This document shows, one piece after another, positions 1 through 12,300 of a stretch of 64,000 bases of DNA. Both the position numbers and the translations under genes were made by a program. This DNA is from Dromiciops gliroides (lineage: Eukaryota > Chordata > Mammalia > Microbiotheria > Microbiotheriidae). Below the pieces are notes generated by a model that saw only the letters and a list, made by a program, of their open reading frames with translations, made no database searches and was not told the origin of the DNA. Location of the stretch: assembly GCF_019393635.1 (NCBI RefSeq), contig NC_057864.1, positions 477,666,617 through 477,730,616 of the forward strand, read 5' to 3'. Every line of letters starts with the position of its first letter. The stretch's first letter is position 1.

Positions 1-264
1 TGAGGTCCCTCCCAACTCTAAAGCTACAATCCCTTGGAAGCAAAGCAAGATTGTAGAGTGAGTGTCCAGCCCCCTCTGTACCTTCCTTTGTGTCCCACTT
101 GGTAACAGACCAACTATCCCCCCTGCTGTGACTCCCCAAGATCCTCTGGGCCTTGCCATTTTCCCTTCTACTTTCCCGGCCTAAGAACAATCAACATCTT
201 CTATCCGCAGTGAACTCAACCGAAACCTAAGGTCAACCCTTCTTGATGTGTTATCTCCCCTAAA

Positions 265-350
265 GTGAATGTGAGCTCCTTGAGAACAAGCATCCTTTGG
301 ACTTTCTAGTTATATTCCCAGTGCTCAGCAAACCCTAAACTCCTAAGCAC
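265..350 (+). repeat. L2-like 3' tail remnant
   Basis: GAGCTCCTTGAGAACAAGCA followed by CAGTGCTCAGCAAACC resembles the L2 end. The rest of 1-498 shows nothing I recognise. Confidence 0.45.
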
Positions 351-513
351 TTTTCTATTGCGTCCCATCCTGAAGGGGGCCCATTGGATAGGGTTCTCCC
401 AAGGAGAAGGTTCCCCGGGCCTGTGGCCCATTCTAGTTGGGAGGGGAACTTGTATCTTTGGCAAAATCTCAGAGTAGCCAAAATGGTGTCCTGGATTTAA
501 AAAAAAATACCAG

Positions 514-645
514 AGGAGCAGCTAGGTGGCATAGTGGATAGAGCACCGGCCCTGGAGTCAGGAGGACCTGAGTTCAAATCCGGCCTCAGACACTTAATAC
601 TTACTAGCTGTGTGACCCTGGGCAAGTCACTTAACCCCCCCCCCC
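514..645 (+). mobile_element. Marsupial tRNA-derived SINE (WALLSI/SINE1_MD-like)
   Basis: Head GAGCAGCTAGGTGGCATAG, B-box-like GAGTTCAAATCCGG, and a C-run before the tail. A perfect 15-bp target duplication AAAAAAAAATACCAG flanks it at 499-513 and 646-660. Confidence 0.93.
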
Positions 646-755
646 AAAAAAAAATACCAGACCTGTGATTTCATCATTGTAAGGAGTTCCCAGGGAGGAG
701 AGCCCTCTATCAATATAGTTTAACACCTTTTCTGCAATGTGTAGTCTTCAAGAGA

Positions 756-881
756 TGGAGGGGGGTGGAGCAATGTGCCCAGGGTCACACAGTAAATGTC
801 AAGTGTCTGAGGCCGGATTTGAACTCAGGTCCTCCTGAATCCAGGGCCAGTGCTTTATCCACTGTACCACCTAGCTGCCCC
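756..881 (-). mobile_element. Marsupial SINE, antisense
   Basis: Reverse complement of the same SINE, ending ACCTAGCTGCCCC. Short flanking duplication CAAGAGA. Confidence 0.88.
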
Positions 882-2250
882 AAGAGACTACTTTCTGTTG
901 AGAGATCAAGGAAGACTTTCCAGAGGAGGTGCCTCCTGACCTGAATCTTGAAGGCCAATCAATGGGTTTAGAACTAAAAGAAAACTCAGAAACCACTAAG
1001 TCCAACCTCCTCATTTTACAGAGGCTGACAGGGACTCAGTGACTTGCCCAGGGTCACCCAGCTATGAAATTGCCCAGGGTACTGAGTGACTTGTGTCCGA
1101 GGTCACATGCTGGAGGCAGGGCCCAGAGTGAGGAGGGTGGAGATTGGAAAGGGCCTCGAATACGAAGCTGAGGAGTATGGACCTGAGTCTACAAACAGTG
1201 GGAAGCCTTGAAAGGTTTCTGGGCAAGGTCATGACAGGGTCCGCTGTGTGCATCAGGAAAACTGATTCTGCAAGATGGACTTAGCAGGGCAGACATGGAG
1301 GGGGCAAGGACATCAGGTAGGAGGTTATTATGATAGGCTCCTTGAGAGCCTGGTTGTACATTCTTTGTGCTTGTATCCTCAGGGCCTAGCACCATTCCTG
1401 GAATATGTTGGGCCCTTAATAGGTACTCATTGATTGAATGGAGGGCATCTACCTTTGGAAGGTATTCTCAGGAAAGGCTCAGGAAATCCATTCATGGTAA
1501 AGACCAGATGCTATGTTCCTATGGGTACATTTGCTGTAACCCAGGATAAAGCCTTCAGCAAAAAAATTCCTCCCCATTGGGACAATCTCAGGTTAGAGGG
1601 CTCTAGGAAGGGTGTCATCAGCACCACTCTCTGGTATCCCACCAGGTACGTGGCCCAGGTGGAGGCATATGGACAGCTGGCTGGACAAAGCTGCCTCTAG
1701 GGGCAGGAGAAACCCTAGTGAGGCCTTGTCTATCCAAAGGAGCCTCATTCTGCAGTCTCAATGTCCCCCTAGAATATCAAGGACCTTGAAACCCACTAGT
1801 CCAGCCTCTTTGCTTTACAGAGGACACTGGAGCCCAGAGAGGAGAATCAAGCTGTGAAAGGTCACACAGCTAGTTAGTGGTAGAATCTGCCACAGCCAGA
1901 AAAAAAGCTCCCTGGTCTGGGGGAGGTGCGCTGAGCCTCTTCCACCCCAAGTCCTTTCCCTTTGCAGAAGTTCACTGATGCCAGCTGATGACTTTTAGCA
2001 GCTCGATTCATCTCCTTGGGCCTCATTTCAGTGGACTCTGAGATCCTGGCTAGCCCAGACCTAGAAACCTATCAATTGGACCCACTCTGCCCCAGTCTCT
2101 CTAACCCATCCATCTACTTTCCCTTTCAAATGGAAGTATTTCCTTCTTTCTTTTTGTTTCCACTGAACAAGTGTTTAATAATGGTTGATTAGCTAATCCT
2201 GAAGCCCAGCTCCTCCTCCCCTCGGGGATGCTCTTCTTCCTTCTAAAAGC
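882..2250. other. Intergenic, old repeat fragments only
   Basis: Degraded antisense MIR-like pieces at about 985-1085 and 1775-1885, and an L2-like tail at about 1335-1440 (CTCCTTGAGAGCCTGG, AGGGCCTAGCACCATTCC). No gene seen. Confidence 0.55.
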
Positions 2251-2254
2251 TTCT

Positions 2255-2484
2255 TTTGTTCTTTAGTTCCTCGACTCTGGGTGACCCCTTTGGGGGTTTT
2301 CTTGGCCGTGATACTGGAGTGGTTTCCTATTTCTTTCTCCAGCTCATTTGACAGATGGGGAAACTGAGGCAAACAGGGTGAAGGGACTTGCCCAGGGTCA
2401 CACAGCTAGTAAGTGTCTGAGGCTGTATCTGAGGAAGATGAGTCTTCCGGACTCCAGATCTGGAGCGCTATCCACTGTGCACTA
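2255..2484 (-). mobile_element. Long-form marsupial SINE, antisense
   Basis: Carries the extended 3' part (TTTGGGGGTTTTCTTGGCCG, CTGGAGTGGTTTCC) plus the tRNA-like half. Diverged. Confidence 0.75.
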
Positions 2485-2621
2485 AATGCATCTTGGCAAC
2501 ACCTTTTCTTGCTCTTCCATCTCCTCCATGAAGCCTTCCTGGGCTAGGCTTACAGAATGCCTCTAGGACTCAGTAATGCCAACTCCCCTCAACAATAGTG
2601 TCACACTAATGGGTTCTGGCA

Positions 2622-2625
<4 letters not shown>

Positions 2626-2676
<51 letters not shown>
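2626..2676. repeat. (GT)n microsatellite
   Basis: About 25 GT units. Confidence 0.97.
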
Positions 2677-2678
<2 letters not shown>

Positions 2679-3080
2679 AATAAGGCTCAGAACTCCTAGA
2701 GAACAGAAGCCCTGTCTGTCATCTCTGTAGCCCCCAGTGGGCCCACCTTTAACCTTCAGTTCTAGCCAAGGAAAGAAGAGACTTGGGGAGAGGGAGGTGA
2801 GGTAGAAGAGGGGGAAGGGGAGAATGAGCAGCTGCCATCCTTATAGCATCTCGGGCCTCTCCCTCCACCCCTGGAAGGGAAAAGAGCTTGAATAACCCAG
2901 CTGATTTGTCAGGGCCCACGTCAGCTCTTATTTAAGGAGCCCATGCTCTAAAGAGGCCTCACTGAGAGCAGGGCTAAAAAAAGACCCGCTTCTCACCCGT
3001 GGCCAGCTTGAGTTGGGCCCTTCAGATAGGAGCCTTCCAGGCTGGGGGAGGGGGGGAAGGGTGGAAAGAGAGGGAGAGGG

Positions 3081-3112
3081 GAGGGAGGGAAAGAGAGAGA
3101 GAGAGGGAGAGG

Positions 3113-3182
<70 letters not shown>
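3081..3182. repeat. (GA)n microsatellite with GGGA variants
   Basis: Pure GA from about 3117 to 3182. Overlapping reading frames are Arg/Glu repeats and not genes. Confidence 0.97.
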
Positions 3183-3185
<3 letters not shown>

Positions 3186-3619
3186 TGAATGGTGTCCTAA
3201 ATGCTCAGAGCATATAGAGTCAGACCATCAGGAAGCCCTGTAGACCACCTTACCACAGGCACACAGTCCTTCCAGGGGCAGACCTGCCCTTAGCCCTGCA
3301 CAAAAATAAAAGCCCGGTCATTTGAATGTGGGTTCAATCCCTGGCTCTTCTATTTATCACCTGTGTAACATTGGGGAAGTTATTCCACCTCCCCAGTCCT
3401 CAGTTTCCTCCTCAATAAATGGAGGGTGGGATGAGCCAACAGTACAAGATCTGAGGTCTCTTCAAATTTTAAATCTATGATCACCATATGGACTGTTGCC
3501 AAGCTCTGGGTGAGGCACAGTTGGTCTTGTAGGCAAAGTATGGAATAGTAGAATTCCCTGATCCTGCCCCACCCAGAGGTATGAGTGCTCCATCCTCCCA
3601 CCTCCATTTTCTTTTCTCT

Positions 3620-4440
3620 TTTAAAAATTCATTTTTATTTGTTTCATTAAATATTATCCAATTATATGTAAAAAAATTTTTTTACAATTGTTTAAAACAT
3701 TATGAGTTCCAAATTCTCTCCCTCCCTCTTGTCCCTTGCCCTCCTTGAGAAGTTAAGTGATATATGGATTATGTGCATGGGAACATGCAAAGTATATGTC
3801 TACATTCACCATGTTGCAAAAGAAAACACAAACAAAATAAAACAATAAAAATGAAGTTTTAAAAAGTCTGCTTCAATCTGTGCTCAGAATTCATTAGTTC
3901 TCTCTCTAGAGGTAGAAGGCATTTTTCATCATGGGTCCTTTGGAATTGCTTTGAATCATTTCAGTGCTGAGAAGAGCTAAGTCATTCACAGTTGATCACT
4001 GTTACAATGTTGCTATTACTGTGTACAATGTTCTCCTGGTTCTGCTCATTTCACTTTGCATCAGTTTATCTAGTTCTTCCCAGGTTCTTCTGAAACATCC
4101 TGCTCATCATTTCTCATAGCACAACAGTATTCCATCATAATCATATACCATAACTTGTTCAGCCATTCCCCAATTGATGGGTACCTCTCAGTTTCCAATT
4201 CTTTGCCACCACATAAAAAACTGCTATAACCTTTAAAAAAATTTTTTTTCTTTGATCTCTTTGGCATACAGACCTAGTAGGAGTATACCTACTATGTACA
4301 GTTTTATAGCCCTTTGGGCATGTCCTGTAGAATAGTTGGACCAGTTCACAATTCCACCAACAATATATTAGTATCCCAATTTTTCCACACCCCTTCCAAC
4401 ATTCTTTTTCTGTCATGTTAGCTAACCTGAAATGTGTGTC
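3620..4440 (-). mobile_element. L1 fragment, C-terminal part of ORF2 (antisense)
   Basis: Minus-strand translations resemble the L1 ORF2 C-terminus: a GILIYCWWNCELVQLF-like stretch and PSIGEWLNKLWYMIMMEYCCAM. Frames are broken by stops and an A/T-rich indel near 4230. It is 5'-truncated and inactive. Confidence 0.8.
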
Positions 4441-4520
4441 CCACCTTCATTTTCTATGTACCCATTTGTTGATCTGTAGTAATCCCCACTAGAGTATAAA
4501 CTCCTCAAGGACTGGAACTC

Positions 4521-4522
4521 AT

Positions 4523-4600
<78 letters not shown>

Positions 4601-4602
4601 TT
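4521..4602. repeat. (TTTC)n microsatellite
   Basis: About 19 units. Confidence 0.96.
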
Positions 4603-6540
4603 TTTGTCTTTGTACCCCCACTACCTGGGCATAGGCCATGCTGAATTGATAGGGATGGGGATTACACATGTGATTTCATTGGAATTTAGCAGGGAAACTG
4701 CCTTTACCAATGTAAATTCGAACTTTCTCAGGAGATTATCATTTTGGCCAGTTGCCTAAATCATTGAGAAGTTAAATGACTTGGGTTGGACTTAAACTCA
4801 AGTCTTCCTGGTTTCTCTACTACACCATGCTGATTCTTTTGCCCAATAGAATGGAATGGAATTGGGTTGGGTGGGAAAAAGTAGAGTAAAATCTAATCAA
4901 ATAGAATTCAGTTACATTCTAGGGCTCAGCAATATGTCTACAGCATGGCATAGGAAAATGGCTCCCCAAACTCTTTTTTCCCTTGTTTCAGGCTCAACAA
5001 ATGGCCAAGTGAACTGGCCAGCTGGGAAGAGAGGTCACACACCAATAGAACCAATGCATCCCCTTGGAAGGCAGAGATTGTTTCAGGGTCCAGCATTTAG
5101 TCAGCACTTAGGCTGCTTGGTGATGGATATATGGAGGAAATGATTCCAAGGCAACTCAGAAGCAAGATCTGGCTTCAGAGAAAGGAAATATTTCCTACCA
5201 GTGCTGACAAAAGCAGAAAGTTGCTGTTTCAAGAGGTAAATGAGGTCTTCAATGAAAAAAAAAATCTGGGTGACCATTTTTCTGGGATGCTGTAACAGAG
5301 ACTCCTGTTCAGGGAGAGGATAGGAACAAGATGCTCCCAGTTCTTTGACACCTTCTGTGGTTGCATCTGCATCTGAATCCCCTGGGCAGGGAGTTGGGGG
5401 TGGAAGCAGGAGGAAGGTGGCTGAGTTTGGGAACAAGTACTAACCAGCACCTCGGAGCTGCTGGGGAGTGGATCTCTCTCTATTTGACCATCTCCTCCCC
5501 TGATCCTGATTTTTCTTCTGTCCTTTCAGCTTCCTCTTCTCCCTCTTCACTGATCCCCAATCTCTAATCTCTCTTCTCACCCTGCTTTTCTCCCTTGCCT
5601 TTTCCTTTTTCTTCCTGCCCAATTCTTCTCTTTCTCTTCCCTTCCCTCCTCTCTCCTCTTCTTCCCTCTGCTCCTCTTCCCTCCCCTCCACTCTCCTCCC
5701 TTCTCTGATCCTTCTCCTCCAGCCTTCCCCTTCCCCCCTCCCCCCAAGCATTGTTTGGAGCTTTGTAGTCTGGAAAATACAGATGCTTCCAGAGTCAATG
5801 TCCTGCATTGTGCTCTTCTGACTCCCCAGAGCCCTGGGTCAGGCTGAGAGTGGAAGGGAGGGTTGCAGCTGGGGTGGTGGAGCATTTGCCACCCAGCCCT
5901 ATAAGGGGGGAAAGGAATACCCTTTACTGGCCCAATTTGACTTCTTCTCCCTCTTCCCTGCTAGTCTCCCCTCCCCATTCCCATGTTTTCCCTTCGAGGC
6001 CCTTCAAAGGCCCCTTTCTCTCCTTTCTCTATCTCCTCCCAGCCCAGGGAACCTACTACCCAGAAGAGCTTGGTCTAGAACCCTGCAGGATCCCTGTACT
6101 CCATCTCAGACAGTTTTTCTTTTCCCTCCGAGGGACTACAGCATCATAAACTGGGAGTTGAAAGGGACTTCAGAGGCCCTTTAATCCTCATTTTGACAGA
6201 GGAGAAAACTGAGGCCAAGAGGAGTAAAATCACTTGCCAATCAAGGTCACATGGGTAGTAAGTATAGGAGGTGGGATGGGAACCCAGTCCTCCCATTTTA
6301 AAACCAGTGTTCATTCCACTGAACCAAGATGTCCCATAAAGAAATGAGTTCAATCCGCCCAACACCTGTGCCCACCTGAGCTAGGCCAGGGGACTCCTGG
6401 ATGGAGGGACCAGGAGGCTAGACCCTTGAGACCCTTGAGTCAGACCAAACTGGATCCCACCCTCCCCTGGTCCATTTAGGCTCCAAGAACAAGATAGGAG
6501 GTCTTTGATCAAGCTGGGCCTATGGATTTGCCTCTTCCCA
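4603..6540. other. Intergenic, no gene recognised
   Basis: Mostly unique sequence with the pyrimidine tract at 5568-5747 and an antisense MIR-like piece at about 6130-6335. Open frames here lack domain features. Confidence 0.5.
5568..5747. repeat. Polypyrimidine (C/T-rich) tract
   Basis: About 180 bp with few purines and no regular unit. Long open frames on either strand here are compositional. Confidence 0.8.
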
Positions 6541-6553
6541 AATCAGGGCAGCC

Positions 6554-6703
6554 TGGGGGCAGCTAGGTGGCGCAGTGGATAAAGCACTGGCCCTGGATTC
6601 AGGAGGACCTGAGTTCAAATCCAACCTCAGACACTTGACACTAGCTGTGTGACCTTGGGCAAGTCACTTAACCCCCATTGCCCCCGAAAAAACAAAAACA
6701 AAA
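6554..6703 (+). mobile_element. Marsupial SINE
   Basis: Full-length copy with a 15-bp target duplication CAAATCAGGGCAGCC at 6539-6553 and 6704-6718. Confidence 0.93.
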
Positions 6704-7999
6704 CAAATCAGGGCAGCCAGCAAGTGGGGAAAGGGTTGAGGGATATGGAGCATGACCAGGATGGAGAAGAGGGTTCTTCTCCCTCCTTCCTCCCCCGCCC
6801 CCCAGTGTTCCTCCTGCACCGCTATCTCCATTGTGGCTCCAAGCAGCTGCCCAGGCCTGGGCGCGTGATCATGGTGCTATGGGAAGTGCTGCCAGTGCTG
6901 GTCCCCAGTGGGCATCTCTCCCATAGCTGAATGCCTGCCTACCACCTCCATCAGCCAGCACATCCTCAGGCCCTCCAGACCTGCTAGGATCATAGGTGGG
7001 GCTGAAGGGGGCCTCAGAGGTCATCTGGTCCAACCCTTTCATTTAACAGATGAAGAGACTGAGTCTCAGAGAGGTGATGACTTCGTCAAGGTCATACAGG
7101 TAATGAGCATCAGAAGGTGGGATATGAACCCAGACCTCTTGACACTACTCCATAACCTCAGGAAGCACCTCCTTCCCGTTCTAATTGTTAGAAAGCCCTT
7201 CATGAGACTTAAGGGAAATCTGCCTTCCTTCAACTTGCACATTCCCATCCGGGCAGCCTGGGCCGGGAGGAGGCTTTTCCTCAGCCCCAGCAAAGTTTCA
7301 ACCTTGCTTCCCCCCTCCTCCGGGCAAACACTGGCCTTCCCCGACTCATGGAGGGCAGACTTTCCCAGCTCACATCCTTTACTTCAAATCCATCCCCTGC
7401 CTGAGACGCTTGTGTGCCCGCAGCCTTTGTTATCTCCACTACACTGGGGATTTTTGAAAGGTTGGGCCTGTCTCCCGTGTTAAAAACCTCTCATTGTGTA
7501 ACGCGAGACTGCCTCATGCCCATTGGTCCCTAACGCTGCCTCTGCAAGCAGCTGTTACAATCAATCCTCCCCTCTCACCCTAAGAGGGGGACTCGGCATT
7601 CAGGTCCAGGCCTCCCTCCTTCCGCTCTGTCTTCTCAAAGGGCCGCAGCCCACCTAAGACCTGCCTTCCAACTGCCCATCCTGCTTCCCTGTTGGGCTTT
7701 CCTCCTATCCCTTCTCCCTCGTCTAGAGCTTTCTGAACCAACCCTGCAAGCAGGGATTCAGCCTATCCAGGAGCAAGTATGTGTGTGGGATTGCTGATAC
7801 TTGGGGGGATTGGGGGGGGGGCTAAAAGGAAGGAAATAAGCATTTATTAAGCACCTCGGAAGAGAGAGGCACTATGCTAAGCAGTTTGCAAATAGCACCT
7901 TCTCTGATCCTTAAAGAGATTATTAATTTCCGGTGCCCCACCCTAGCCATCCCAGAAAGCAGGAATTCAGCCTGCGGTCGTGTGTATGAATTGGATGCT

Positions 8000-8790
8000 G
8001 CTGCTTTTTGAAAGGGGGGGGGGGAGGCTTGTCAATTTTTTCTGTCCCCAGCGTCCATTTGTCCATTCCTCCTAACCGCACCCTAGCTCACCACCCCAAC
8101 CCCCATCCTCTCCCTGCATCTGGTCCCTACCAGCCCCCAGCCTGGCTGGCTGACGATGGCTCCACCTTGCCCTCGTCTCTTCCAATCGGCTGGCAGCTGG
8201 AGAGCAGGATGGGACCAGCGTCAGGAGGCAGGAAGACAAGGCTGCGGCGGAGGATCTGGTGGCCTCTCCCGGGGGGCCCTTTCCCCTCATCCTCTCTGCT
8301 TACTGCAGCTCGCCCGGCCCTAAACCCAGCCCCCAAGCCCGGCCCGGCCCCAGCCCATCCGCACTGTGACTCAGCAATGAAGTCGGCCCCACCCGACGGG
8401 AGAGAGAAGGGAGGAGAGGGTAGGGATCTGCTCCCCCCCCTCCCCCGCCCCCATCTCAGCCTGCGCCCGGGGAGGGGGGGAGGGGAAAGGAGGGAGGTTC
8501 AAATCTCCTTACCTAGTCGGGTTACTGGGGCCCTGGGACAGATAGTCTGTCCCCCATCCTCCCTTCCACCCCGCCCCCCTCTTAGGAGGAAGAAACCACC
8601 TTCCTTCAGGGGCGTTGCTGGGGAGACAGTGTGGACTCTGGCTCCCTCCCCCAGTCCCTTCCCGCTCCTCGAAGTAGTAGGCTTAGCCTGTGAACGTCTG
8701 GTCTGGCTCCCTGCGCTCCTCCCCACCATGGGTCACTGCTGTCCCCATCTCAGTCATTACCCAACACCGGCACGGCCCCTCCTAGAAGGG
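8000..8790. promoter_or_regulatory. GC-rich stretch, possible regulatory element
   Basis: The stretch is notably GC-rich against its AT-richer surroundings, with several CpGs and CCCGGCCC-like runs near 8310-8350. It overlaps no SINE or LINE. A long open frame at 8008-8883 looks compositional: Pro-rich, no recognisable domain. It might be an enhancer or an unannotated promoter. Confidence 0.35.
8367..8376 (+). promoter_or_regulatory. NF-E2/MAF-like (AP-1 core) site TGACTCAGCA
   Basis: An exact TGACTCAGCA lies in the GC-rich stretch. It matches the half-palindromic MARE/antioxidant-response core bound by small MAF heterodimers. A single motif match; function not shown. Confidence 0.3.
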
Positions 8791-9079
8791 ACCCGGCAGA
8801 TTTGTGGTCATTGTTTTATTTCATTTTATTTTATTTTAAATCTAAACCTACCCGGGAATGGGTCGGGTCCACTCTTCGCTTAGATCTGGGTTTACTGGCT
8901 GGGGTTTGTTCGTGCCCAGGACCCAGGCAGGAGACAGGCCTGGGTGAACAAAGAGCCATGGGAACACAAGGCAGAGACGGGGTCAGAGTTCGACGACCAG
9001 TGTCCTCGGAAGTCTAGTCTAGTACTGATCTGCACTTCTGGCTCGGCTGTCCTCACTAGCTACGTAGGACTATTGTTCT

Positions 9080-9240
9080 GGAATATAGGCTTATAGAACT
9101 GGAAGGGACCTTAGAAAAAGCCATCTGTCCCACTCCCTCCTTTTATTATCCAAGTTGGAAACAAAGGCTGCAAGAAGCCCAGACTTGCCCAAGGTCACAC
9201 AATTAAATGAGAGAACCCAGGTCCTGGGACTTGCGAGTCG
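9080..9240 (-). repeat. MIR-like element, antisense
   Basis: Shows AACTGGAAGGGACCTTAGA and TGCCCAAGGTCACACAATTA, the usual antisense CORE-SINE pattern; diverged. Confidence 0.6.
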
Positions 9241-9550
9241 CTGTTCATTCCCTTGTACTAGTCAGTCAACAAGCTTTGTTAAACTTCTACCATGGGCTAG
9301 GCACGCTGCTAAACTTTAGGGATACAAAGAAAGGCAAAAGACAATCCCTGAGCTCCAGGGCCTCTCAGACTAATGTTTACATAACTACAAGAGACACATA
9401 GAGGAGGAATGGAGGGTTGTCTCAGAGGAGGGGCTCGAAGATTAAGGATTGGAAAAGGGTGAAGCTTCTTGAGTTGAGAACTGAAGGAAGCCAGGAGGCA
9501 GATCTAACTTCACTTCCCAGAGAATCTGTTCCCTGCCTCTAAAATGCAGG

Positions 9551-9803
9551 TCCTGGGGCGCCTGGATGGTGCAGTGGATAGAGCACTGGGCCCAAGTCAG
9601 GAATACTTCTCTGGCAGAGTTCAAATCTGGCATCAGGCACTTACTAGCTGTGTAATGCTGGGTAAGTCACTTCACCCTATTTGCCTCAGTTTCCTGGAAA
9701 AGGAAATGGCAAACCACTCCAGTATCTTTGCTGAGAAAACCCTAAATGGGGTAAGGAAGAGTCAAAACTAAATGGGGTAATGAAGAGACTGAACAACAAC
9801 AAA
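9551..9803 (+). mobile_element. Long-form marsupial SINE
   Basis: tRNA-like head GGATGGTGCAGTGGATAGAG, then the extended part (AAATGGCAAACCACTCCAGT, AACCCTAAATGGGG), ending in GAACAACAACAA. Confidence 0.85.
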
Positions 9804-10305
9804 ATGCTTAAAGGTTTACAAAGCACTTCAGGGTTTTTTGTTGTTGTTGTTTTTTAATCCTCACGATGACTCTGAGAGGTGGGTGCTATTATTATTTGTA
9901 TTTTCTAGATGAGAGAACTGAGACAAACTGAGATTAAATGACTTGCCCAGGGTCACACAGCTAGTAAGTGTCTGAAGCCTGGTTTGAACTTTGGTCTTCC
10001 TGACTCCTGGTCCACAGTGCTATTCACTCACTGCCTTTCTAGCTGCTAGTCAAAGCTATAGGCGCTCATTGGGGGAGTCCTTGGTAATTAGCTGGGAGGA
10101 CTTCATGGAGGAAGTGGCATTTGAGTGATTTGTCTCCTCTGAGGAAGGGAAGTCATATGCCCAAAGTCACAGAGGGGCAGTATGGGTGACCTTGATCTAG
10201 CATAGCCACTGGGGGCAGAGTGGGGGTAGGGGTTCACTGATAGCTATTTCCCTGCTTTCATTTGGCTTTAGGTCAGCCCCATTAGCAGCCACATCACTCT
10301 AAAGG

Positions 10306-10456
10306 CTATATGTTATTCAACAAGGCCTCCCCCCTCCAGTAGTTAACAACTCCCCACCATTGACATCAGAGATGGGAACCTGACCATCTGTGCCTGGGCA
10401 AGGACCCACCCCCTCCCTATGACCATCGGTGGCTTTGAGGAGCTCATGGAATCATA
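10306..10456 (+). repeat. 151-bp duplicated unit, copy A
   Basis: This block matches 12850-13000 base for base at a constant offset of 2544, with four substitutions and no gaps (about 97%). It runs from CTATATGTTATTCAACAAGG to GAGCTCATGGAATCATA. It is not one of the SINE families in the window. Confidence 0.9.
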
Positions 10457-11656
10457 GAATCATAGAAATGATAAACTTCCTGCCTATACATTCTTGTCTT
10501 TCACTCAGGCTATACCCATTCCTGGTTCCCACAGTACCCTTGCCCACCCAAAAGTACCTCATGATGTCCCCTCTGCCTCCTGTCTGTCTGCTATTCCCTT
10601 CCCTTCTTTAGTTTCTAACTCTGCTCAAAATTCACCTTCTGTGATCCACAGGGAGCCCCTTTGACCCTCTGCACTGATGCTCCACCTCACCCTAATGCAT
10701 CAGCAGTATTCACAAATGCTGTCTCACTGGGCACTGGTTCATCTCATTTTCTAAATTGGTTTCACCAAGGGAGACCCCAGTGTTTCAGCCAAATCCACAG
10801 ATTATGCACACAAGCCTTTCCCGTATCTGGCCGATGACGCACCAAGAGAAAGAAGAACTTCTAAAAGTCCTCCTGTCCTTTCACCCCTTCCTTCAGCCTG
10901 CCTTTGTTCCTTTCAAAGCAGGCTTGGGTTCATTTATTCATTCAACAAATTCCTACCATGTGCAAAATTTGCTAGGTATGGGAGGGATCCAAAAAAGAAA
11001 GAAAATGTGATTCCCTAATTTCCTCTCTTTATAGAGCTTTACAGGAGACACAAGTCCTCAGGGATCCATAGCATAAGGCAGAATGGAAGAGAGCAATGTG
11101 ATAAGAGCCATCAATGGATCATGGAAGCTTTCAGAGGCAGGAGAGATCACTCCTGGCCTGGAGGAGAGAGGGCGGTCACAGCATCGTTGATTTTGAGTTA
11201 GGGCAGCTCTCTGAGCTCATAGAGTTCAATCCCATCATTTTACATATGAGGGAACCAAGGCCCAAAGAGATTAAGGGACTTAATCAGAGTAAAGCCAGGA
11301 TCTGAGCCCGCTTCTCTGACTCCAATTGGGGGCTTCATGATGCCTCTCATCTTCCCAGGCCAAACTTTGCACACCTCCCCCCCCCCCCATTTTACACAAC
11401 TCATCTCCTCCCTTTCGTTCTATATGTATCTATACATCTGAAATGTGTTTTCTGTGCTCCAGTTGTTGGGGTTTGCTTTTGTTAACCGTATCTCCATTCT
11501 CTTTCTTTTCACTGGGAAATTTAATCCATCCACAATCAGAGTTAGATCATTGCTAAGTCTGTATTTTAGAAATCAGTGAATGGAATTCTGGGATAAACAT
11601 CACCAGAGAGCAGAGGCTGAAAAGTAGCTGGGCCCAAAGAGGGCACTACAGGCTTG

Positions 11657-11780
11657 GAAAGAAGAAAGGAAGGAAGGAAGGGAGGGAGGGAGGGAGGAAA
11701 AGAGGGAGGGGGAGAGAGGGATGAAAGAAGGAAGGGAGGGAGGGAAGAAGGAAAGGGGGAAAGGGAAGGAAGAAGGAAAG
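11657..11780. repeat. Polypurine GGAA/GGGA tract
   Basis: Irregular GGAAG and GGGAG units. Confidence 0.93.
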
Positions 11781-12029
11781 ATTGATTAACCCCCTACTAT
11801 GTGTCAAGAACTTTACAAATATTATTTCCTCTCATGCTCACAACAGCCCTTGGAGGGAGGTGCTTTTATTGTCCCTGTTAGTAAGTATCATTTGGAAAGT
11901 ATCCATCAGCAAACAATTATTAAGCACCCTAGGAACTATGCTGGGTATGGGCTTACAAAGACAAAAGAAAAACAGTTGCAGATGTCAAGGCAGGCCTGAG
12001 TGATACACAGATGAGTATACTCATGAGTA

Positions 12030-12300
12030 TGGTTAATTAGATGGCCCAATATACAGAACATTAGACTTGGGAGTCAGGACGACCAGAGTTCAAATCATAC
12101 TTTTGACACTTACTAGCTGTGTGACCCTGGGTATATCACTTAACCTCCGTTTGTCTCAGCTTTCTCATCTGTAAAACAGGGATAATATTAGTACCTACCA
12201 CCCCCCCCAAAGTTGTTATAAGGCTCAAATGAAATAACACCTGTAAAGTGCTTTACAAACCATAATGCATTATAAAAATGTTAGCTATTGTTACTATTAT
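12030..12300 (+). repeat. MIR-type SINE, nearly full length
   Basis: Shows the CORE region ACTTACTAGCTGTGTGACCC, CTCATCTGTAAAACAGGGAT, GTTGTTATAAGGCTCAAATG and the 3' GTAAAGTGCTTTACAAACC. Confidence 0.75.

Larger units (their letters stand above)
6704..9060. other. Intergenic, GC-richer unique sequence
   Basis: An antisense MIR-like piece at about 6990-7150, a CORE-SINE remnant at about 7830-7920, and the GC-rich stretch at 8000-8790. A splice-acceptor-like CCGCCCCCCAG at 6803 precedes a short open frame without recognisable homology. Confidence 0.45.

Noticed and set aside
518..640. tRNA gene
   Set aside because: A/B-box-like sequences belong to the tRNA-derived SINE; no cloverleaf with an anticodon stem was found there or in the other copies.
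2999..3243. Arg/Glu-repeat open frames
   Set aside because: They are translations of the (GA)n microsatellite with no gene structure.
6804..6930. Possible exon after CCGCCCCCCAG
   Set aside because: Short open frame with no homology I recognise, no donor or partner exon in frame; a chance acceptor is likely.
6908..7483. 191-codon plus-strand open frame
   Set aside because: It runs through an antisense MIR-like repeat and has no domain.
8008..8883. 291-codon plus-strand open frame
   Set aside because: GC-rich composition, Pro/Arg/Gly-rich with no domain, and no supporting splice or conservation evidence.
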